The notes beneath the pieces were generated by a model that did not search any database, had not been told where the DNA came from, and was given only the letters and a program-made list of their open reading frames with translations. A stretch of 64,000 nt of DNA from Flavobacterium sp. (GTDB lineage Bacteria; Bacteroidota; Bacteroidia; Flavobacteriales; Flavobacteriaceae): contig NZ_JAGIAV010000004.1 of the NCBI RefSeq assembly GCF_017744675.1, positions 871,033-935,032 on the forward strand, written 5' to 3'. Shown here piece by piece: positions 16,855 to 26,397 of the stretch (positions within the stretch are counted from its first letter, which is position 1; each line of letters opens with the position of its first letter). A program made the translations under genes and the position numbers.

Positions 16855-18387
16855 ATGAAATTACAAGTCAATTTAAAGAATATTTTTGTAGAGGCAACCT
16901 GCTTGCTTTACGTAATGCTGTTCGTTTACGCAGCAGTAAGCAAGTTACTTGATTTTGAAAATTTTCAAGTGCAGATTGGTCAGTCTCCTCTTTTAAGTGC
17001 TTTTGCTTCTTGGGTGCCATGGACAGTTCCTCTAGCTGAACTACTGATTTCAGCATTGTTGATTTTCAGTTCAACCAGATTATGGGGCTTAGTATTAGCT
17101 TTCAGCCTCATGTTTATGTTTACAGTATATATTTTTATTATACTTCATTACAGTTCTTATGTTCCATGTTCGTGCGGGGGTATTCTGGAAAAAATGAGCT
17201 GGAATGCTCACTTGTTCTTTAATCTGTTCTTCGTTATCTTAGCTTTTATCGCTGTAATATTACGGAGCGGTATAGAAAATAAAACTAAAAATAAAAAACA
17301 GTTTATCCCGTCTGTAAAAACAATGATTTTCTCCTGCTTTTTAGGAACAATTGCTGTTATTGTTTTGTTTGTATGGTCTGAAGAGCTTATGCATTACAGC
17401 AATCCCTTCCAACGAAGATATCCTAAGAATACTGCGGAACTGATAAAGCAGCTAGATTTAGAGTATAACTCGTTTTACATTGCCGGTTTTACCAACGGCA
17501 GATTATATTTGGGGAACTACAGCAATCCGCAGATCCTTGTTTCCTTTGACAGCAGTCTGAAAAATAAAAGGATTGAAAAAATTGACTTTGACCCCAAAAG
17601 TATTCCTTTCCAAAACGTAACATTAAGCGTGAGGGGAAATTACTTTTATTTAAAAGACGGAAGGGTTCCGGCCTTTTTCAGAGGCAGTGTGAAAGATTGG
17701 AAAATTACCAAAAAATTAAACGGCATGCCTAATTTTACGCAGGCAGAACCAGCTGACAGCACTACAATACTATTTCGTAACAATAGTGGCGAAAATCTAT
17801 CAAATGTACTTGGTGTTTTCCATTCTGAAAATAAAAACAAGGTGAGATATAACCGCTTTCTCTTAGAGAAACAGATTGATGGTATTTTTGATACAGACGG
17901 TCTATTAATGTACAGTGAAGAGAGTGAGAAAATGATTTATCTATATTATTACAGAAATGAGTTTATTATCTCAGGGAAAGATCTCAAAATTGATTATACG
18001 GGGCACACCATTGATACTACTTCAAAAGCAAAAATTAAAGTTACCGCTGTAAAGGACGGAAGGGGAAAAACCATGTCTGCTCCTCCATTAGTTGTTAATG
18101 CACATGGTTCAGTTTTTAAGAATCTACTGTTTGTCAATTCAAGAATAATGGGCAGATATGAGAATAAAAAAAGGTGGCAACATTCTTCCGTAATTGACCT
18201 ATACGATTTTAATAGACACTCCTATCTTTTAAGCTTTCCAATATACAATATTGAAGGAGATAAACTAAAATCATTTATCGTTACCGATACGTATCTGTAT
18301 GCACTTATAGGAAATGCTGTTGCAGTTTATGAGCTGAAAGAAACCATAAAAAAAGAATTAAAAAGCGAAGTGACAAAATCGAACTGA
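16855..18387 (+). CDS. MauE/DoxX-family membrane protein with C-terminal beta-propeller-like domain
   Basis: From the ATG at 16855 the protein has about 510 residues. The first part holds four to five membrane segments with the MauE/DoxX pattern (YAAVSKLLDFENFQ, then PCSCGG with a cysteine pair). MauE is needed for disulfide formation in methylamine dehydrogenase, so a redox role in cysteine oxidation is plausible. After one more membrane segment (about residues 160-180) comes a roughly 330-residue beta-rich region with blade-like repeats that probably faces the periplasm. The frame is open upstream to 16780, but the promoter motif lies inside that extension, so the shorter start is preferred. 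It is followed by the small secreted 4-Cys protein gene. Confidence 0.8.
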   Translation: MKLQVNLKNIFVEATCLLYVMLFVYAAVSKLLDFENFQVQIGQSPLLSAFASWVPWTVPLAELLISALLIFSSTRLWGLVLAFSLMFMFTVYIFIILHYSSYVPCSCGGILEKMSWNAHLFFNLFFVILAFIAVILRSGIENKTKNKKQFIPSVKTMIFSCFLGTIAVIVLFVWSEELMHYSNPFQRRYPKNTAELIKQLDLEYNSFYIAGFTNGRLYLGNYSNPQILVSFDSSLKNKRIEKIDFDPKSIPFQNVTLSVRGNYFYLKDGRVPAFFRGSVKDWKITKKLNGMPNFTQAEPADSTTILFRNNSGENLSNVLGVFHSENKNKVRYNRFLLEKQIDGIFDTDGLLMYSEESEKMIYLYYYRNEFIISGKDLKIDYTGHTIDTTSKAKIKVTAVKDGRGKTMSAPPLVVNAHGSVFKNLLFVNSRIMGRYENKKRWQHSSVIDLYDFNRHSYLLSFPIYNIEGDKLKSFIVTDTYLYALIGNAVAVYELKETIKKELKSEVTKSN

Positions 18388-18477
18388 GCTTTTAAATTAT
18401 ACCGGCCGGTTTCAGGATAAAAAGATCGAACACCTGTAAAAAATAGTAGATCAATGTTTAATATAATTTTAGTTATT

Positions 18478-18753
18478 ATGAAAACAACATTCAAAAATTT
18501 ACTGCCGATTGCCGTCGTTGCACTGGCAGTATCCGGAGCCTTTGTTACTACCTCGATGCAGAGCACATCAAAACTAACTGCACCTAAAGTGGGCTATCCG
18601 CGAGATTTCATGGGAAACTGTATTCTTGATCAGCCTCAGAGCTGTAATACGAATCCAGTCCCTAACTTATGTTATGTAGGTGGCGGGACAAGCGGAACTC
18701 AAGCCTACGGGGCTGATCAAGACTGTCAGGAGATTTTGTATCGCAACCAATAA
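18478..18753 (+). CDS. Secreted small four-cysteine protein (DUF6520-like)
   Basis: From the ATG at 18478 the product has 91 residues with a clear N-terminal export signal (FKNLLPIAVVALAVSGAFV). The mature part is about 65 residues with exactly four cysteines (NC, SC, LC, DC) and a glycine-rich loop. It resembles the DUF6520 family of Bacteroidetes small exported proteins, which commonly sit beside MauE-like genes. Function is unknown. The cysteines suggest two disulfides that the neighbouring MauE-like protein could form. A strong terminator follows. Confidence 0.8.
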   Translation: MKTTFKNLLPIAVVALAVSGAFVTTSMQSTSKLTAPKVGYPRDFMGNCILDQPQSCNTNPVPNLCYVGGGTSGTQAYGADQDCQEILYRNQ

Positions 18754-18777
18754 TGTTTAAAATTAAAAATTAATTGT

Positions 18778-18805
18778 AAATGCCGTTCTATTGAACGGCA
18801 TTTTT
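18778..18805 (+). terminator. Intrinsic terminator between convergent operons
   Basis: The stem TGCCGTTC / GAACGGCA with a 4-nt loop is followed by five T residues. The minus-strand flank is also T-rich, so it probably terminates both the 4-Cys protein gene (plus) and the SusC-SusD-peptidase operon (minus). Confidence 0.85.
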
Positions 18806-18824
18806 ATATTCTATAAATTCATAA

Positions 18825-21461
18825 TTATTCCATTGCTTTTTTTATCCACGGATATATTTTTTCATCCTTCAGATAATAGTTCATCCACTGTAGCACCTTT
18901 TCTGAAATATCCTTTTGGTTAATTGGATTTACTGGCACATGATTTTCCTTGGGATATAAAAGCAATACACTTTTTTTGCCAAGCCTTCTAAGAGCCAAGT
19001 AGTATTCAACACTTTGATGCCAGTCAACCTGATTATCTTCTTTTCCGGTCCACATTAGAAGGGGGGTATCCAACTGTCTTATCGATTCAAGCGGGGAGTT
19101 TCTGTCAAAATCTTTAGGATTTGTAAAAGGGGTCTTTCCGCTCAGTCTCCATTCTTCAGTTCCAAAACGCCACATATTAGGTTTTAAATTGTTCCATCCC
19201 ACACTTAGATAATAGCTTTTCAGATCTGTTATGGCTCCACTGGCGACAGCAGCGGCAAACATGTTAGTGTGATTGATAATAAAGGAAGTTTCATAGCCTC
19301 CGAAAGAATGCCCGAGCAACGCGACCTTATTTGGATCCACTAGACCCAAATCGATAATTTTATGTGTCCCGGCAGTTACGCAGTCAAGAGATGAGGGGCC
19401 GACATTTTCATTTTCATGAATGATATCAGGCCGAAAAAAGAAATAACCCTGCGCGGTAAAAACAGCCGAATTGATTCCAGATGAGTTGTAACATGTAGGA
19501 TTCTGGTAAATATGCAGATCCTGTGACTGCTCTTCATAAATGTTCACTATCATCGGATATCTTTTTTTAGGGTCATAATCTGCAGGATAATATAAAATAC
19601 CTTTCAGAATCTTTTTATTAGAATTTTGAAATCGTATCAGCTCCGTTTTTCCCCAGTAGAATTTTGTATGCTGAGGATTGCTCTGAAAAATTGTTTTGCC
19701 TCCAGACAATTTCTGTCTGGAAATTATGCGCGGGGGCATATCAAATTTTTGTTCCGTGGCAAAATATGTGTGTTTTTTTGAACTGTAATTTAGATCGCTA
19801 AAGTAAGAATCCCTAAATACAATCGGCTGTTCGCCAGTCTCTTTATTCCATGTAAAAAAACCTGTTTTTCCATCATCTCCTTCTCCACGCAAGAGAAGTG
19901 TTTCTTCCAAATCAATGTTTGGAATAACAACTCCATTATATTTAAACGCCAATGGATTTATATTTGGAATTTTTGCAATGCGGAATCTTATTTTTGATTC
20001 GCGTCCATGCGTAAGTCTTCGTGCTGATTTACCGTCAGGTGTAATTGCCCAGATATCAAATGCATCATAGAGCAGAATTTCTTTATCCTGCTTTCCCCAT
20101 GCCGGATTGCCAAAAGTGATATCAGGTTCAAGAGTACGGACTTTTCCTTCAAAGGAAACTCCAGTTTTTGATGTGATATTCGTATGTGATTTTGTTTTGA
20201 TATCATAAATCCACCAATTCTTTTCTCTATAATAAGCAATGTATCTGCCAAGAGGCGATGGAACTAAATCCCAGTAAATTGATGACTGTCCTTTAAGTAG
20301 CAACTCTTTACTCCCCGTTTTAACATCCATAATATAGATATTACTTGGGCCTTGATATTCAAATTGAGGCTCATTATCCTGCGGATTAAATAAAACGGCA
20401 TGTTCATAATCTCCCGTCAGAAAGACTTTGGGAAGTCTTTCATCAGTTATGGCAGTGATGCTTCGAAGATAAGGCTGCCACAGCATTAGTTTTGGACGCT
20501 CATTAAATTTTCCATGAATTTGTTCATCAGGAAATATCCATTTGTCATTCGTATTCCATATCTCCACTTTGGATTCCTGATCATTCTTAATCGAAGTTTT
20601 CGGCGTTACATTGAAATACACCATTTTTCCGTTTTCAGAGACAGTTAGTGCATTCCCATATATGTCACTTAAGAGCGTATTATTTGGAATCGTGTCGGCC
20701 AGATTAGGATTAAGTTCAAAAAGTTTTTGCGGATTTAAAGCAAGAAAAAATAATGATTGAATTGTAGAAGATACATTTTTTGAATAAAATGCAGCAGATT
20801 TAGAGTTTTTAGCCCATGTAAAATTGTCAAATGAATCGGTGCTCTCTGCTATTTTTTTAGAGGCGTTGGTTTTACCAAGATTCAGCATATGCAGATAATT
20901 AATTCCATTAGAAAATGTCGTATACAGTAGAACACGCGAGTCTGGGCTTAATGAATATTTCTTGACCTGCTTTATTTCCATCAGTGTTTTTCCAAGCGGA
21001 ATTTTAATAAGCATTTCACCTTGCTCCTGTTTCTTAATAATCAGCACATTATTGCTTTCTGAATAGCTGTAATTCTCAGAGGAGCGAAAACCCTCTCTCC
21101 TATTCTTCTCAGGATCAAAAACATGTATGGAGTCCCCTGAGTGGTAAATAAAATGGTTGTCTCGGGTAAAAAGCGTCCGGCTGGCAGATGGAAATGCAAA
21201 TATTTTATCATTGGCAATACCTTTGACAAACATAGTGTCTGCACCGTTTTGATAAGTCATTCTAAAGCTTATCCAGTTTTCATCCGGTGCTATCCTATCA
21301 GATTCTAAAGTGCCCCACAGAGCGTAATCAGAGAAAGAAAGCTGCTTTTTTAGTACTGCCTGCCCCCTCATGGGACAGGCCGCTACTAAAAACAAAATTA
21401 AAAACAAAACTAAAGCAGGTATCTTCGAAAGTAGTTTCTTTTCTTTATTGAGTTTAAGCAT
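18825..21461 (-). CDS. S9-family serine peptidase (prolyl-oligopeptidase-like), exported
   Basis: This 878-residue protein has an N-terminal signal region (ALVLFLILFLVAACPM; the AACP could serve as a lipobox). A long beta-propeller part (about 50-600) precedes an alpha/beta hydrolase domain. The catalytic triad is visible as S719 in GHSFGG, D809 in KEDNQVD and H841 in KENH. The family cleaves oligopeptides; a periplasmic or surface location is likely. It is 11 bp downstream of the SusD gene and closes that operon, so it probably processes peptides taken up by the SusCD pair, as known for other peptide importers (RagAB). Confidence 0.9.
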   Translation of the reverse strand: MLKLNKEKKLLSKIPALVLFLILFLVAACPMRGQAVLKKQLSFSDYALWGTLESDRIAPDENWISFRMTYQNGADTMFVKGIANDKIFAFPSASRTLFTRDNHFIYHSGDSIHVFDPEKNRREGFRSSENYSYSESNNVLIIKKQEQGEMLIKIPLGKTLMEIKQVKKYSLSPDSRVLLYTTFSNGINYLHMLNLGKTNASKKIAESTDSFDNFTWAKNSKSAAFYSKNVSSTIQSLFFLALNPQKLFELNPNLADTIPNNTLLSDIYGNALTVSENGKMVYFNVTPKTSIKNDQESKVEIWNTNDKWIFPDEQIHGKFNERPKLMLWQPYLRSITAITDERLPKVFLTGDYEHAVLFNPQDNEPQFEYQGPSNIYIMDVKTGSKELLLKGQSSIYWDLVPSPLGRYIAYYREKNWWIYDIKTKSHTNITSKTGVSFEGKVRTLEPDITFGNPAWGKQDKEILLYDAFDIWAITPDGKSARRLTHGRESKIRFRIAKIPNINPLAFKYNGVVIPNIDLEETLLLRGEGDDGKTGFFTWNKETGEQPIVFRDSYFSDLNYSSKKHTYFATEQKFDMPPRIISRQKLSGGKTIFQSNPQHTKFYWGKTELIRFQNSNKKILKGILYYPADYDPKKRYPMIVNIYEEQSQDLHIYQNPTCYNSSGINSAVFTAQGYFFFRPDIIHENENVGPSSLDCVTAGTHKIIDLGLVDPNKVALLGHSFGGYETSFIINHTNMFAAAVASGAITDLKSYYLSVGWNNLKPNMWRFGTEEWRLSGKTPFTNPKDFDRNSPLESIRQLDTPLLMWTGKEDNQVDWHQSVEYYLALRRLGKKSVLLLYPKENHVPVNPINQKDISEKVLQWMNYYLKDEKIYPWIKKAME

Positions 21462-21471
21462 ACTTTACAAT

Positions 21472-22845
21472 TTAATAACCGGGATTTTGAGGTCTTAGTT
21501 TAGGATTGGCACTCATCTCATTCTGTGGAATAGGAAAAAGCTGGTCATTGGCATCCCATCCAGGTTTCACTAACGACAGAACAGCATCGAGTCTTTTGAA
21601 CCGCTGTAGGTCAAAAAAGCGATGGCCTGATTCTGTGAAGAGTTCCCATCTTCTTTCCTGAAGAACTGCGCTTAAGATTTCATCCTGTGATTGGGCAGTT
21701 GTACCGCCAAGTCCTGCACGTGTTCTGATTTTATTAAGATCTTCTTTAGCACCTATCAGGTCTCCTGTTCTGGCTCTTGCTTCTGCCCGTATGAGATACT
21801 GTTCGGCTGTTCTTAGAACAATCGAATACTCTTTAGAAACCGCAGTAGAGTTCCGCTCCTTGTATTTATAGGCATGAAACCAAGACTGTCCGCTGTTCTG
21901 CACTTTTTTTATCCAGTTTATTTTTCTAAGATCCTGGTCAGAAAACGAATCTACCAGCTGAGAACTTAAAGCAGTAAATGCAGGGGGGCCCTGCTCAAAT
22001 ATAAACAAGGTTCCTTCAGGCGTATTCTGGCCGGCTGCAGTTGACTGAAGCTGCCAGATTGTTTCTCTTGAATTCAATAAAAAAACATCGTTAAGGACAG
22101 CAAGCGAATACACTGTAGTGTTATTAATTATCGATGATGCTTCATTCGCTGCCTGTTCATAAGATTGGTTTTCCAAATATATTCGAGCCAGCAGTGCTCT
22201 GCCGCAGTATTTGTTGGGACGGATCCTTTGAATACTGCTGTAGTTCTCAGGGAGGATCAACACAGCTTTTTCCAGATCTGCAATTATGTTTTTATACACT
22301 TCTTCGACACTCATCCGGCTGGCAGTACTATTCTGCCTATAATCTGTACTTCTTATGTAAGGAATACCGCCAAAGAGCTTAACCAGATAAAAATGCGACA
22401 GTGCCCGAATAAACAATGCTTCCCCCAAAAGCCTCTCTTTATTCTCTTCTGAAATATTTTTACTGGCTTGAAGTCCTTCAATTACTGCATTGGCGGCATA
22501 AATCTGGTTATATGAAGTGTTCCAATATTGTAAAACATTTCCAGATGAAGCTAAAAGAGTATTGTTGTAGAAAGGAATGCTGGGGTTTGACGGCCCACCG
22601 TATGCAGTAAGTTCGTCTGCGTAGTTTCCCAACTGATTTGATATTCCCGTATAAGATCCGTTCAGCGGTCCATTATCTCTAATCTTTACATATATGTCAG
22701 CCACAGCCGCATCAGCAGTGGAATAACTGTCAAAAACTGCATCATTTGTTAACTGCGATTTTGGAAGATCAACTTCTACAAATGAGTCGCATCCTGTGAG
22801 CATTAAAACAATGCTGTATATGCTTATGGTTTTAAATAGTTTCAT
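21472..22845 (-). CDS. RagB/SusD-family nutrient-binding outer-membrane lipoprotein
   Basis: This 457-residue protein has a signal peptide with a lipobox (LTGC, C19). The SusD fold is shown by TPR-like helices (for example RLLGEALFIRALSHFYLVKLFGGIPY) and the C-terminal RAGLGG...QERRWELFTESGHRFFDLQRF...FPIPQNEM pattern. SusD proteins act as surface lids on SusC channels. It is 11 bp downstream of the susC gene and 11 bp upstream of the peptidase gene. Confidence 0.93.
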   Translation of the reverse strand: MKLFKTISIYSIVLMLTGCDSFVEVDLPKSQLTNDAVFDSYSTADAAVADIYVKIRDNGPLNGSYTGISNQLGNYADELTAYGGPSNPSIPFYNNTLLASSGNVLQYWNTSYNQIYAANAVIEGLQASKNISEENKERLLGEALFIRALSHFYLVKLFGGIPYIRSTDYRQNSTASRMSVEEVYKNIIADLEKAVLILPENYSSIQRIRPNKYCGRALLARIYLENQSYEQAANEASSIINNTTVYSLAVLNDVFLLNSRETIWQLQSTAAGQNTPEGTLFIFEQGPPAFTALSSQLVDSFSDQDLRKINWIKKVQNSGQSWFHAYKYKERNSTAVSKEYSIVLRTAEQYLIRAEARARTGDLIGAKEDLNKIRTRAGLGGTTAQSQDEILSAVLQERRWELFTESGHRFFDLQRFKRLDAVLSLVKPGWDANDQLFPIPQNEMSANPKLRPQNPGY

Positions 22846-22855
22846 AATCTAAGGT

Positions 22856-25800
22856 TTAAAAAGTTAGTTGCACGGCAGCCGAAATTATTTTTAAAGGAGG
22901 AAGATAACCGTAGGTTACAAACTCTGGATCTCCATCCTTATACTTTGTAAAAGTCAGAAGGTTCTGTGCCTGCAGCATAATTGTACAGTTTGTTTCCTTG
23001 AGTATTAAAGGAAGCTTGTAGGATACTGAAATATTTTTTAGTCGCACAAACGATGCATCAGTCAGGGTCGCATCGCTGTCATAATAATAGAACTGGCTCA
23101 TGACAGCTGCGCTGTTCTGTCCCGTAGTAAATATTTGGTATTGGGACACATCTCCCGGATTCTGCCAGCTGCTTGTAAGTCTCTGCTGTTTATTGGACAT
23201 ATTTCCCGCGGCTCCCATTGGGTAAATCTGATTCTGCTGTTTCACAAATTGAAATAGAAAGTCAAGCTTCCAGTTTTTATACTCAAATTGGTTTTGAAGG
23301 CCTCCAAAATATTTTGGATTAAGATCCGCGGCATACTGCCTGTCCTCGGGGTAAGTTATATTTCCATCATTATTTAAATCTTCATATTCATATAAACCAG
23401 TCTGCTGATTTACGCCTTTTAATTTATACATGAGATAAATGTTTAATGGACTTCCTATTCTATATCTCTGGCTGTATGAAGAGCTTTCAAGGCCTGGAAA
23501 ACGCAGCAGTTTATTTCTGGCCGAAGTGAAATTAAAACTGGTAGACCATTTAAAGTTTTCCGTATTGAAATTGACTGTATTGAAAGTTAGTTCAACTCCC
23601 TCATTTTCAACCGTTGCGGCAAGATTAGCCTGCAGTGTTGGAAATCCTGTGGTACCAGGCAGCGGAACACCTACCAGCTGATTGGATGAGCGGTTTTGAT
23701 AAAAGGCTGCTGACATTGTAATGCGGTCTTTCAAGAACCCAAGTTCTAGAGCGGCTTCAAGCTTTTTATTTATCTCCCATCCAAAATCAGGATTAAAAAG
23801 TCTGGAAGGCTGAAGACCTATAACGCCATTGTAGCTAATTCCGGAACTTGAAAATGTATTCAAAAACTGGTAGTCGCCTATCTGGTCATTTCCTGTAGTT
23901 CCATAACTGCCCCTAAGTTTGCCAAAACTCAGCCATGAACTATTCTTAAGGAAATTTTCATTAGAAAAAAGCCACGCGCCTCCGGCAGCGCCAAAAACTG
24001 CAAACTGGTTTCCAGGTCCAAATCGGCTTGAGCCGTCACGTCTGGCAGTCAGGTTTATGATGTAGCGCTGATTCCAATTGTAATTTATCCTGCCAAAAAA
24101 TGCCTGATATTTATACTTACTTTCATCATTGCCCAGTATGCTGATAGTATTTGCTGCGGCGAGATTATAGATAAGACTGTTTGAACTGAATCCCCTGGCA
24201 TACTGGTACAGAGTGGTGCTTACCTGCTGCTGGAATGTGGCGCCTGCCAGCACGTCCAGATTTCCATTTAAAATGTTTTTTTTCCAATTAATCTGCGGTT
24301 CGACTATCCAAGATGACCTGTCAGTATTATTGGAATAAATGGAAGAACGGCTGCTGGTGACGTTATAAATGGGATTATACAACGTTGAAGGGTTGGTTTT
24401 GGTTTCCAGTGTAGAGAGATCAGAAAATCCGAAACTGCTTTTAAGGATAAGACTGCTGGAAATTTCGTAAGAAAGCAGTGTGCTGGCAATTAAATCTTTT
24501 GTCTTTGAATTGAACAGTGAATTATTGTTGCGAAGGGGATTCTCCCAAGTTGCATTCTCCCAGTTAAGAGAGCCATCTGAATTGTATAATGCCGGTGCAT
24601 TTGGAGAAAGAAATCTGGCAAGACTTGAATAATCAGTAGACGGGAGATTGTTATCCTGTATGTTATAGCCTGCAGAAAATATCATCTTAAACTTATTATC
24701 TTCCGAGCGGTGGTTAATATTCAGCTGTCCCCCGCCACGCAAATATTTAAAATCACCTGGGAATACGGTAGTCTGGCTGTGGTAGTTTCCATTAAGCATA
24801 AACTGCGTATTACTGCTTCCTCCTGATATAGTGCCCTGCATATCGTTCAACTGTGCTGTTCCTCCTAATAGTTCACTTTGCCAATCGGTATACCGGTTTT
24901 GGTCCCAAGTTCCATTTACATCATAATCGGCAGCTCCATACGGGATTCCGTCGTTAGCAAATGCCTGTCTCCGCATGTCGAGATACTGCTGAGTATTCAT
25001 TAGTTTCAGAAAACGTGTTACAGTTCCAGCTCCGGTTGAACTGGTAAGACTGAATTTTGTCTTGCCTGCTTTCCCTCTTTTAGTTGTGATGAGAACAACT
25101 CCGTTTGCTCCCCGTGATCCATAGATGGAGGTGGCATCTGCATCTTTCAAAACCTCTATGCTCTCTATCGTATCAGGGTTTATGCTGTTAAGAGGGCTTG
25201 TTGAGGACTGAAAAGCTGTTGAAGTGACCGTTGAGCCTATCGGTTCTGAAGAGTATGGAACTCCGTCAATAATATATAAAGGGGCATTGGCATTGGCACG
25301 AAGGCTGTTCTGTCCTCTAATTTTAATATCAAAACCTCCGCCTGGAACGCCTGTAGTCTGCGTCACACTTACTCCTGCCATTCTACCCTGCATGGTGGCC
25401 AGAACGTTGGCCACTGGCTGCGTTTCAATATCTTTTGACGTAATCCGCGCAATACTTCCTGTGCGCTCACTTTCTTTTACAGAATAATAACCCGCATTTA
25501 CCTTTACTTCCTGCAATGTAGTGGTATCATATTGCAGTGCAATATCGATTCTGCTTCTGCCCTGCACTGGGATAAAAGCCTTTTTGAACCCGATGTAAGA
25601 AACTACAAGGGTATCACCCGAATCTGCAGTTATCGCATACTGCCCGCTGTAATCTGAAATGGCAGCTGCTCCTGCCCTGCCTTTAACCGCGATGGAGACT
25701 CCGGGCAGCGGGGAGTTTCCATCGGTAATGGTTCCTTGGATTTTTATTTCTTGAATAGAAAACTTAGAATATCTGCCCCGAGGTCCGGCAAATGAAGATG

Positions 25801-25876
25801 AAAATGACAACAGAATGCATGAAAAAATTATGCAATAAAGTGCCTTCCCATCCTTGTAAAATGAAGAATAATTCAT
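22856..25876 (-). CDS. SusC/RagA-family TonB-linked outer-membrane transporter
   Basis: This 1006-residue protein has a signal segment (about residues 15-30) and a carboxypeptidase-like regulatory domain (about 45-120, GTITDGNSPLPGVSIAVKG). A plug follows (about 125-260, with LYIIDGVPY and the EVLKDADATSIYGSRGANGV box), and then a beta barrel. It is the full length for the family. It imports substrates such as peptides or glycans using TonB energy. The neighbouring S9 peptidase favours peptides. It is the first gene of the operon; the 500-bp leader is unusually structured. Confidence 0.94.
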   Translation of the reverse strand: MNYSSFYKDGKALYCIIFSCILLSFSSSFAGPRGRYSKFSIQEIKIQGTITDGNSPLPGVSIAVKGRAGAAAISDYSGQYAITADSGDTLVVSYIGFKKAFIPVQGRSRIDIALQYDTTTLQEVKVNAGYYSVKESERTGSIARITSKDIETQPVANVLATMQGRMAGVSVTQTTGVPGGGFDIKIRGQNSLRANANAPLYIIDGVPYSSEPIGSTVTSTAFQSSTSPLNSINPDTIESIEVLKDADATSIYGSRGANGVVLITTKRGKAGKTKFSLTSSTGAGTVTRFLKLMNTQQYLDMRRQAFANDGIPYGAADYDVNGTWDQNRYTDWQSELLGGTAQLNDMQGTISGGSSNTQFMLNGNYHSQTTVFPGDFKYLRGGGQLNINHRSEDNKFKMIFSAGYNIQDNNLPSTDYSSLARFLSPNAPALYNSDGSLNWENATWENPLRNNNSLFNSKTKDLIASTLLSYEISSSLILKSSFGFSDLSTLETKTNPSTLYNPIYNVTSSRSSIYSNNTDRSSWIVEPQINWKKNILNGNLDVLAGATFQQQVSTTLYQYARGFSSNSLIYNLAAANTISILGNDESKYKYQAFFGRINYNWNQRYIINLTARRDGSSRFGPGNQFAVFGAAGGAWLFSNENFLKNSSWLSFGKLRGSYGTTGNDQIGDYQFLNTFSSSGISYNGVIGLQPSRLFNPDFGWEINKKLEAALELGFLKDRITMSAAFYQNRSSNQLVGVPLPGTTGFPTLQANLAATVENEGVELTFNTVNFNTENFKWSTSFNFTSARNKLLRFPGLESSSYSQRYRIGSPLNIYLMYKLKGVNQQTGLYEYEDLNNDGNITYPEDRQYAADLNPKYFGGLQNQFEYKNWKLDFLFQFVKQQNQIYPMGAAGNMSNKQQRLTSSWQNPGDVSQYQIFTTGQNSAAVMSQFYYYDSDATLTDASFVRLKNISVSYKLPLILKETNCTIMLQAQNLLTFTKYKDGDPEFVTYGYLPPLKIISAAVQLTF

Positions 25877-25918
25877 AATATTGGGATTGGTTAGTTAAAT
25901 ATGGATTTGATTAGCTAA

Positions 25919-25964
25919 GGTCCTCTGCTCTAGTTTGGTCGCTGCAGTAGAGGGCCATTTTTTT
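25919..25964 (+). terminator. Terminator-like hairpin in the susC leader
   Basis: An 11-bp stem with two G-T wobbles (25919-25929 with 25946-25956) is followed on the plus strand by ATTTTTTT. It lies 43 bp upstream of the susC start, which is on the minus strand. It could stop antisense transcription from the structured RNA region or act as a 5' leader structure in the susC mRNA. Confidence 0.55.
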
Positions 25965-26127
25965 ATGCATTAAGTAAACGGCTTAATTGTCATAAGGAGT
26001 ATGAATTTTTTATTTCACATAGATAAGTGTTTAAAATATTCGACTTTATAATACGAAAAATAAAAATATACGGAAATATCGCTAAGAAAAAATAGAGAGT
26101 TTTGAGCATAAAAAAGCGTGGTACTCA

Positions 26128-26359
26128 TCTTAAACGTCTCTGGTACTTGGCATGACCTCCACGAATAAGTGAGCCCACGCCAATAGACGTGAGCATCTTA
26201 CTTATCATCTCGTGGTTTAAACTGCCAAGTTTTGAGCCGAGATTCTAAGCGAATGCTTCAATATTTTTTATATGAAGAATCGCAAAAATACAATCCTAAT
26301 GGATTTAAAGCAAATATAAGAAAATTATTCTACCGTTTGCTATCGCAAACGATTTTTTT
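26128..26359 (+). ncRNA. Candidate structured non-coding RNA with intrinsic terminator
   Basis: Within a 520-bp gene-free gap, 26128-26249 folds as one long interrupted hairpin. The paired segments run outside to inside: TCTTA/TAAG, TCTC-GG/CC-GAGA, ACTTGGCA (26145) with TGCCAAGT (26223), CCACGA (26159) with TCGTGG (26210), ATAAGT (26165) with ACTTAT (26200), and CACG/CGTG at the tip. A second hairpin (CTTCA-ATAT / ATAT-GAAG, 26256-26275) follows. The whole ends in a textbook terminator. No coding frame fits. I could not assign it to a known RNA family, and transcription from the plus strand is inferred from the terminator. Confidence 0.55.
26334..26359 (+). terminator. Intrinsic terminator of the candidate RNA
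   Basis: The perfect 7-bp stem CGTTTGC / GCAAACG with loop TATC is followed by A and seven T residues on the plus strand. The minus-strand side has no T-run, so the direction is clear. Confidence 0.8.
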
Positions 26360-26397
26360 CTACAAATGAATTTATTTTGTTAATATAAACACACAAA

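Noticed and set aside
26113..26280. Retron msr/msd RNA or integron attC site
   Set aside because: No reverse transcriptase or integrase gene is near, and no retron or attC core motifs were recognised; only a generic structured RNA call is kept.
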